Part shown: positions 60,910 to 64,000 of the stretch, in pieces
Layout of the letters: every line of letters begins with the position of its first letter
Position numbering within the stretch: position 1 is the first letter of the stretch
Virus record (IMG/VR): IMGVR_UViG_3300037042_004000
Coordinates: 1-64,000 of that record
Source of the DNA: a virus
Strand: one strand, 5' to 3'
Length of the DNA stretch: 64,000 nucleotides
The notes under the pieces: model-generated
Databases searched by the model: none
What the model saw: the letters and a program-made list of their open reading frames with translations, nothing else
Told to the model about the DNA's origin: nothing
Translations under genes and position numbers: made by a program

Positions 60910-61506
60910 ATGAACGAAAAAGAACAAAAGATAAAAGAACTAAGAGCCATTGAGGCTAATAAGAAGAATTATATGGGATTAAGTGGCAAATTTGGGTTAA
61001 TTGTCAAAACGCTAGGACAACCCATTATAGAACAACATGAGGGCGGGAGTTGGTATGAGTCAAGTTATTTGGACGAAGTAGATAATTTTGAAAATGACGG
61101 CGATATTGTAGATGAATTGCCTAAAATGGATGTTGAAGAAAGAAATGAACCTGTTGGTGATGAATGGAGAAACGAAAGAATTGATGGAACTATTTATTCT
61201 CCTGTTTCCATTGGATGGTATTTTGAAGGATTAAATATTGGAATGCATATTGAGATTCTGTATAAAGAAAACGATAAGTTGTTAAGAGTATCGTTTAAAG
61301 GACATGTTGTTTATAAGGAAACAATGGGAGAATTAGAGGCATTTGTTCCTGGTGTTGAATGGGAATCATTAATTGATAAATTGTATATTTCAGCAAAAGA
61401 AAAACATGCTGTTTTGAAACGTGATAATAAACAAAAAGATGAACAAAAAAATGTTCGTCTTAAAAAGAATTGGCTTAAAAAAATTAATGAAATTTGGGGC
61501 GTGTGA
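60910..61506 (+). CDS. hypothetical protein
   Basis: 198 aa from ATG 60910 (MNEKEQKIKELRA...). A charged helix precedes an alpha/beta domain with SIGWYFEGLNIGMHIEILY and LLRVSFKGHVVYKE, then a Lys-rich C-terminus (KKNWLKKINEIWGV). Not recognised. The longer in-frame start at 60844 would overlap the divergent gene and add a false hydrophobic leader. Confidence 0.5.
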   Translation: MNEKEQKIKELRAIEANKKNYMGLSGKFGLIVKTLGQPIIEQHEGGSWYESSYLDEVDNFENDGDIVDELPKMDVEERNEPVGDEWRNERIDGTIYSPVSIGWYFEGLNIGMHIEILYKENDKLLRVSFKGHVVYKETMGELEAFVPGVEWESLIDKLYISAKEKHAVLKRDNKQKDEQKNVRLKKNWLKKINEIWGV

Positions 61507-61537
61507 AATTTGTAATAATTTGCCTATATATTTGGAC

Positions 61538-62305
61538 ATGGAAAGCTACAGTAAATGGGTGAAAATTCGTGAAGGAATAGCTACAGGAAGAGGTGTTATT
61601 GAACCTCCTACAAAAGATGATAACGACGAAGGCCCCTACGATCCACAGTGGCCAAATTACTGGAAACGAATTGAACAGTGGATCGGTTCTCATTACGATG
61701 AATTTTTACCACTTTTTGAAATGATGGTAGAACAGTCGATTGCGTTAAACCCCGATACTAATGCCAAATATAAAGGCGGAATAGGGAAAGATGAACCGCT
61801 TTTTAGAGTTGAATTGGTGTGGGTTGTAAATCAACTTGAAAACAAACTGTTGTTCGATCAAATCGACAACAAATTAGAAGCCGTCCTCTCCCGATCTTCA
61901 ATAAAAGAGATCATGCCTGATGCTGATATGGAGAGAGAATTGGCATCTGGATTGACAGATATGTGTTATCGGTCTGTCCTTATGAGTTTCTCGAAGTTCT
62001 GCAATCCGTATTCTGAAAACAAGGCTTTTTACAAAAAAGCGATAGATTTTTTGATTGAGGCATCACAACGAAGGGATTTGTTTGTTTTAGCTGGGAAGTT
62101 AGCCTTGATGACTATGGAAAGGATTTGTTCATCTGCTTTTAGAGACACATCTATTTGTAGTCATTTAGATAAGGCTAAATTAGTACCTATAGATAATGAG
62201 GATGGAAAATTAACACTATTCTACAATAACGTTAATTTTAGAGATGGCAACAAAGCATTCACATTCACAGTTGATAGAATGTGTGTGCTTAAATTAATGG
62301 TTTAG
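61538..62305 (+). CDS. leader-like hypothetical protein
   Basis: 255 aa from ATG 61538. The start MESYSKWVKIREGIA matches the leader motif with Y-x-x-W-V. A longer frame from 61421 would overlap the previous gene by 86 bp and lacks a ribosome site. The body is mixed alpha/beta with DEPLFRVELVWVVNQLENKLLFDQ and long helices; no domain is named. GCCTATATATTTGGAC precedes the ATG. It ends in a 4-bp shared stop with 62302. Confidence 0.55.
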   Translation: MESYSKWVKIREGIATGRGVIEPPTKDDNDEGPYDPQWPNYWKRIEQWIGSHYDEFLPLFEMMVEQSIALNPDTNAKYKGGIGKDEPLFRVELVWVVNQLENKLLFDQIDNKLEAVLSRSSIKEIMPDADMERELASGLTDMCYRSVLMSFSKFCNPYSENKAFYKKAIDFLIEASQRRDLFVLAGKLALMTMERICSSAFRDTSICSHLDKAKLVPIDNEDGKLTLFYNNVNFRDGNKAFTFTVDRMCVLKLMV

Positions 62306-62757
62306 AAGAAGAATAGAAAATAAACTATTGCTCCAACTTGTGCTACTATAACTCCAATTCCAGTCCAATCCCACGCATTTAATTTCTTTTCATCTTCAGC
62401 CTTTAGTAAGGCTCTTCTTGTTGGGATTTTTAATGCGGCTACTTGTTCTTTAAGAGAAGTGAGTTCTGCTTCGTAATTAGATGATGGTTGTTCTTTTACA
62501 ACCGTTCTCTCTACTTCAGTTAAATTTAATGTATATTCTGGCTTAAAAGTTTCTTTCTTAATAACGGTCTGACCATCTTCGTCATAGGTGTGAATTTCTC
62601 TTTCAACAATCACAGGCGCTCTTCGTTCAATTATTTTTTCACTTAAAAATTTTGGGACTGGTTTTTCCACCCAAATTTCCTGAACAGTTTCTTCATAAAT
62701 TCTTTTTTCGGCTTTTCGGCCATCTTCTAATACAATTTGTTTTACGGTTTCACTCAT
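62302..62757 (-). CDS. C-terminally membrane-anchored coiled-coil protein
   Basis: 151 aa. Charged beta-type repeats at the N-terminus (IWVEKPVPKFL, VIVEREIHTYD), a short coiled-coil segment (YEAELTSLKEQVAAL) and a C-terminal membrane helix (WTGIGVIVAQVGAIVYFLFFF). This tail-anchored layout suggests an inner-membrane phage protein. TATATAATAATCAG lies upstream on minus. Function unknown. Confidence 0.6.
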   Translation of the reverse strand: MSETVKQIVLEDGRKAEKRIYEETVQEIWVEKPVPKFLSEKIIERRAPVIVEREIHTYDEDGQTVIKKETFKPEYTLNLTEVERTVVKEQPSSNYEAELTSLKEQVAALKIPTRRALLKAEDEKKLNAWDWTGIGVIVAQVGAIVYFLFFF

Positions 62758-62847
62758 ACAATGCCCTCATTCTGATTATTATATAGTAGTAAACGTAGAA
62801 AATTTTCATGATTAATAATCGCCAAAAAGAAGGCTAATTTTGGGCAC

Positions 62848-63051
62848 TTATTTGTTTATTTTTTGCTTTATTTCTTTAAGGTCTTGGTGGATGTTATCAA
62901 CTATCTCTTTATTATGTGTAATTATCTCTTGATTTTGTGTAACTATTGTGTGGTTGTGCAAAGTTAATATGGCATTACTAATGACAAAAATCACTATTAC
63001 TACATTAAAAATAAATTGCACAACATATAAAGACACTGAAATATTTTTCAT
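62848..63051 (-). CDS. small membrane protein with coiled coil
   Basis: 67 aa. N-terminal membrane helix (VVQFIFNVVIVIFVISNAIL) followed by an N/Q/I-rich heptad segment (TQNQEIITHNKEIVDNIHQDLKEI). It could be a spanin-like or holin-partner protein, but no lysis cassette is visible. ATG 63051 directly follows CACTATATATTGT. Confidence 0.55.
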   Translation of the reverse strand: MKNISVSLYVVQFIFNVVIVIFVISNAILTLHNHTIVTQNQEIITHNKEIVDNIHQDLKEIKQKINK

Positions 63052-63065
63052 ACAATATATAGTGT
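63052..63065. promoter_or_regulatory. 14-bp bidirectional TATATA promoter
   Basis: ACAATATATAGTGT separates ATG 63051 (minus) and ATG 63066 (plus). With the flanking codons, CATAC-N-GTATG is palindromic. It matches the gap at 57970-57984 almost base for base. Confidence 0.65.
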
Positions 63066-63821
63066 ATGATTACTTTTTTGGAGTATGTTAAAAAGAAAAA
63101 ATTCTCAAAAAAATTCATACAACAATACGGACACTTTAAAGTCTGTGTTGTGAATGGCAAGGCAGTTAGGGATTTTTCTAAAGAGGCAGAGGAATTCGGG
63201 GAAATTTCTATACACCCTTATTTTCCTACTCTAATTCCAAAAAACGAAATTTGGATAGAGGATAATATTAAACCGAAAGAACAAGGAGTGTTAATTGCGT
63301 CCGCTTTACATCAATTGAAAAAAATAGAAAGTGGCATGTCTTTGGAAAAGGCATATGAAGATGGTATGAAAAAACAAAATAAATATAGAGAAGCTATATT
63401 GTTATCCAAAAAGAAAATTTATTCAACAAATAAGTCGGCACCAGATTATGTTTATATTAAAAAATATGGGCATGTAGAAAACGAAGATGTAGATGTTTGG
63501 CTGGTGGATGGTGAAACAGTAAGAAACCATTTTAAGGTTGATTATTTGGAAGGGGGACATGGATATGTTTATGGATGGATTCCCAATGGTGAAATTTGGA
63601 TAGAAAAAAGCCCACATCCAAATGAGTGGTCATATATTTTACTTCATGAATATGTTGAATTGGTGTTAATGAAATATAAGAAGATGGGGTACGATAAAGC
63701 TCATGCAATAGCATCTAAATGCGAATGGTATATGCGAAAATATAAATCAAATTATTCTAAAAAACAAGCTCTTTCTCTTACCAAAGAAAAAGCACTTGAA
63801 TTAGTTAGGAGAAACAAATGA
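63066..63821 (+). CDS. leader-bearing putative metallopeptidase with internal duplication
   Basis: 251 aa. It starts MITFLEYVKKKK. Two related halves follow: V-N/D-G-x-x-V-R ... P-x-x-E-I-W-I-E ... The second half contains ILLHEYVELVLM (HExxE at 194-198) and a downstream Y-x-x-AH-x-x-A-x-x-x-E (about 209-220), like a zinc peptidase core. The first half lacks these residues (ASALHQLKK), so it is a degenerate copy. It may be a packaged protease. ATGA overlap with the next gene. Confidence 0.6.
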   Translation: MITFLEYVKKKKFSKKFIQQYGHFKVCVVNGKAVRDFSKEAEEFGEISIHPYFPTLIPKNEIWIEDNIKPKEQGVLIASALHQLKKIESGMSLEKAYEDGMKKQNKYREAILLSKKKIYSTNKSAPDYVYIKKYGHVENEDVDVWLVDGETVRNHFKVDYLEGGHGYVYGWIPNGEIWIEKSPHPNEWSYILLHEYVELVLMKYKKMGYDKAHAIASKCEWYMRKYKSNYSKKQALSLTKEKALELVRRNK

Positions 63822-64000
63822 TAGCAACTGGTGGAATTTTAATATCTGGAACTAGTTTATATAGAAAAACAAGAGTGCCACCTCTTTTAATACCTAATGC
63901 CATTGTGCTTATTGGTAATTCTATGCTGTATGGACGAAGAAGATCGCTATCTCGATTAACGGGAGTGGATGCCTATGACAATCGTTGTAGAGAACCATCT
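63818..64000 (+). CDS. partial hypothetical protein, open at window end
   Basis: ATG 63818 (MIATGGILISGTSLYRKTR...) overlaps the previous stop by 4 bp and stays open for 61 codons to the edge. The start has a short hydrophobic segment; the rest is basic. Too short to name. Confidence 0.5.
   Translation, partial: MIATGGILISGTSLYRKTRVPPLLIPNAIVLIGNSMLYGRRRSLSRLTGVDAYDNRCREPS

Noticed and set aside
61421-61537. longer start for the gene ending at 62305
   Set aside because: The extension overlaps the previous gene by 86 bp, lacks a ribosome site, and the ATG at 61538 restores the leader motif.

Overview
The window is AT-rich, gene-dense DNA from a large tailed bacteriophage with a contractile (T4/P2-type) tail. 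The basis is a contiguous baseplate module at 20.1-32.8 kb: tape measure, gp53-like wedge, hub, OB-fold spike, gp25-like wedge, baseplate J and a tail-protein-I-like protein. It is followed by tail-fibre and PKD-domain decoration proteins and several glycosyltransferase-like enzymes. No terminase, portal, capsid, sheath, tube, polymerase or integrase is visible, so this is one part of a bigger genome. The host cannot be named from the sequence.

Layout. 1-604: 15-bp iterons, a pure-A/T palindrome and four 67-bp imperfect repeats, a candidate replication or regulatory region. 0.6-9.5 kb: small accessory genes, two TnpB genes, a 1,542-bp IS200/IS605-family element and a 100-bp derivative of it. 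Each element splits a gene whose frame is exactly restored when the element is removed. 9.5-17.2 kb, mostly minus strand: split CoaB and CoaC enzymes, an M23 peptidase domain, three related MGA-S/T-SVTGV structural-type proteins, Hsp20, a SprT-like protease and a CCA-enzyme-like nucleotidyltransferase. 17.2-43.6 kb: tail and baseplate. 43.7-48.1 kb: a heptosyltransferase-like protein, an actin-fold ATPase and unknown proteins. 48.1-54.9 kb, minus strand: a 1,335-aa protein, a thioredoxin-like protein, a DnaG-type primase and an HNH nuclease. 54.9-64 kb: short genes that alternate strand, including a Cas4/RecB-like nuclease, a secreted trypsin-like protease, a gluzincin metalloprotease and a lipoprotein.

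The most notable pattern is a shared leader. About sixteen otherwise unrelated proteins begin with M-x(0-4)-F/Y/W-x-x-W/Y/F-L/I/V, often followed by (L/I)-x-E at residues 8-12. This closely resembles the ten-residue capsid-targeting sequence of phage T4 internal proteins, which is removed by the prohead protease after I/L-x-E. I infer that the phage packages a large set of internal proteins into its head, including an ADP-ribosyltransferase-like protein, a metallopeptidase-like protein, a nucleotidyltransferase-like protein and the 1,335-aa protein.

A second pattern is a short TATATA box directly before many start codons that lack a Shine-Dalgarno sequence, often shared between head-to-head genes. 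This suggests a phage-specific promoter that makes leaderless or nearly leaderless mRNAs. Convergent genes often share a 4-bp TTAA or TTAG stop.

Three genes (at 2.7, 8.66 and 10.11 kb) are broken by single-base changes in T5/T6 runs. These may be real mutations or homopolymer errors in the assembly.
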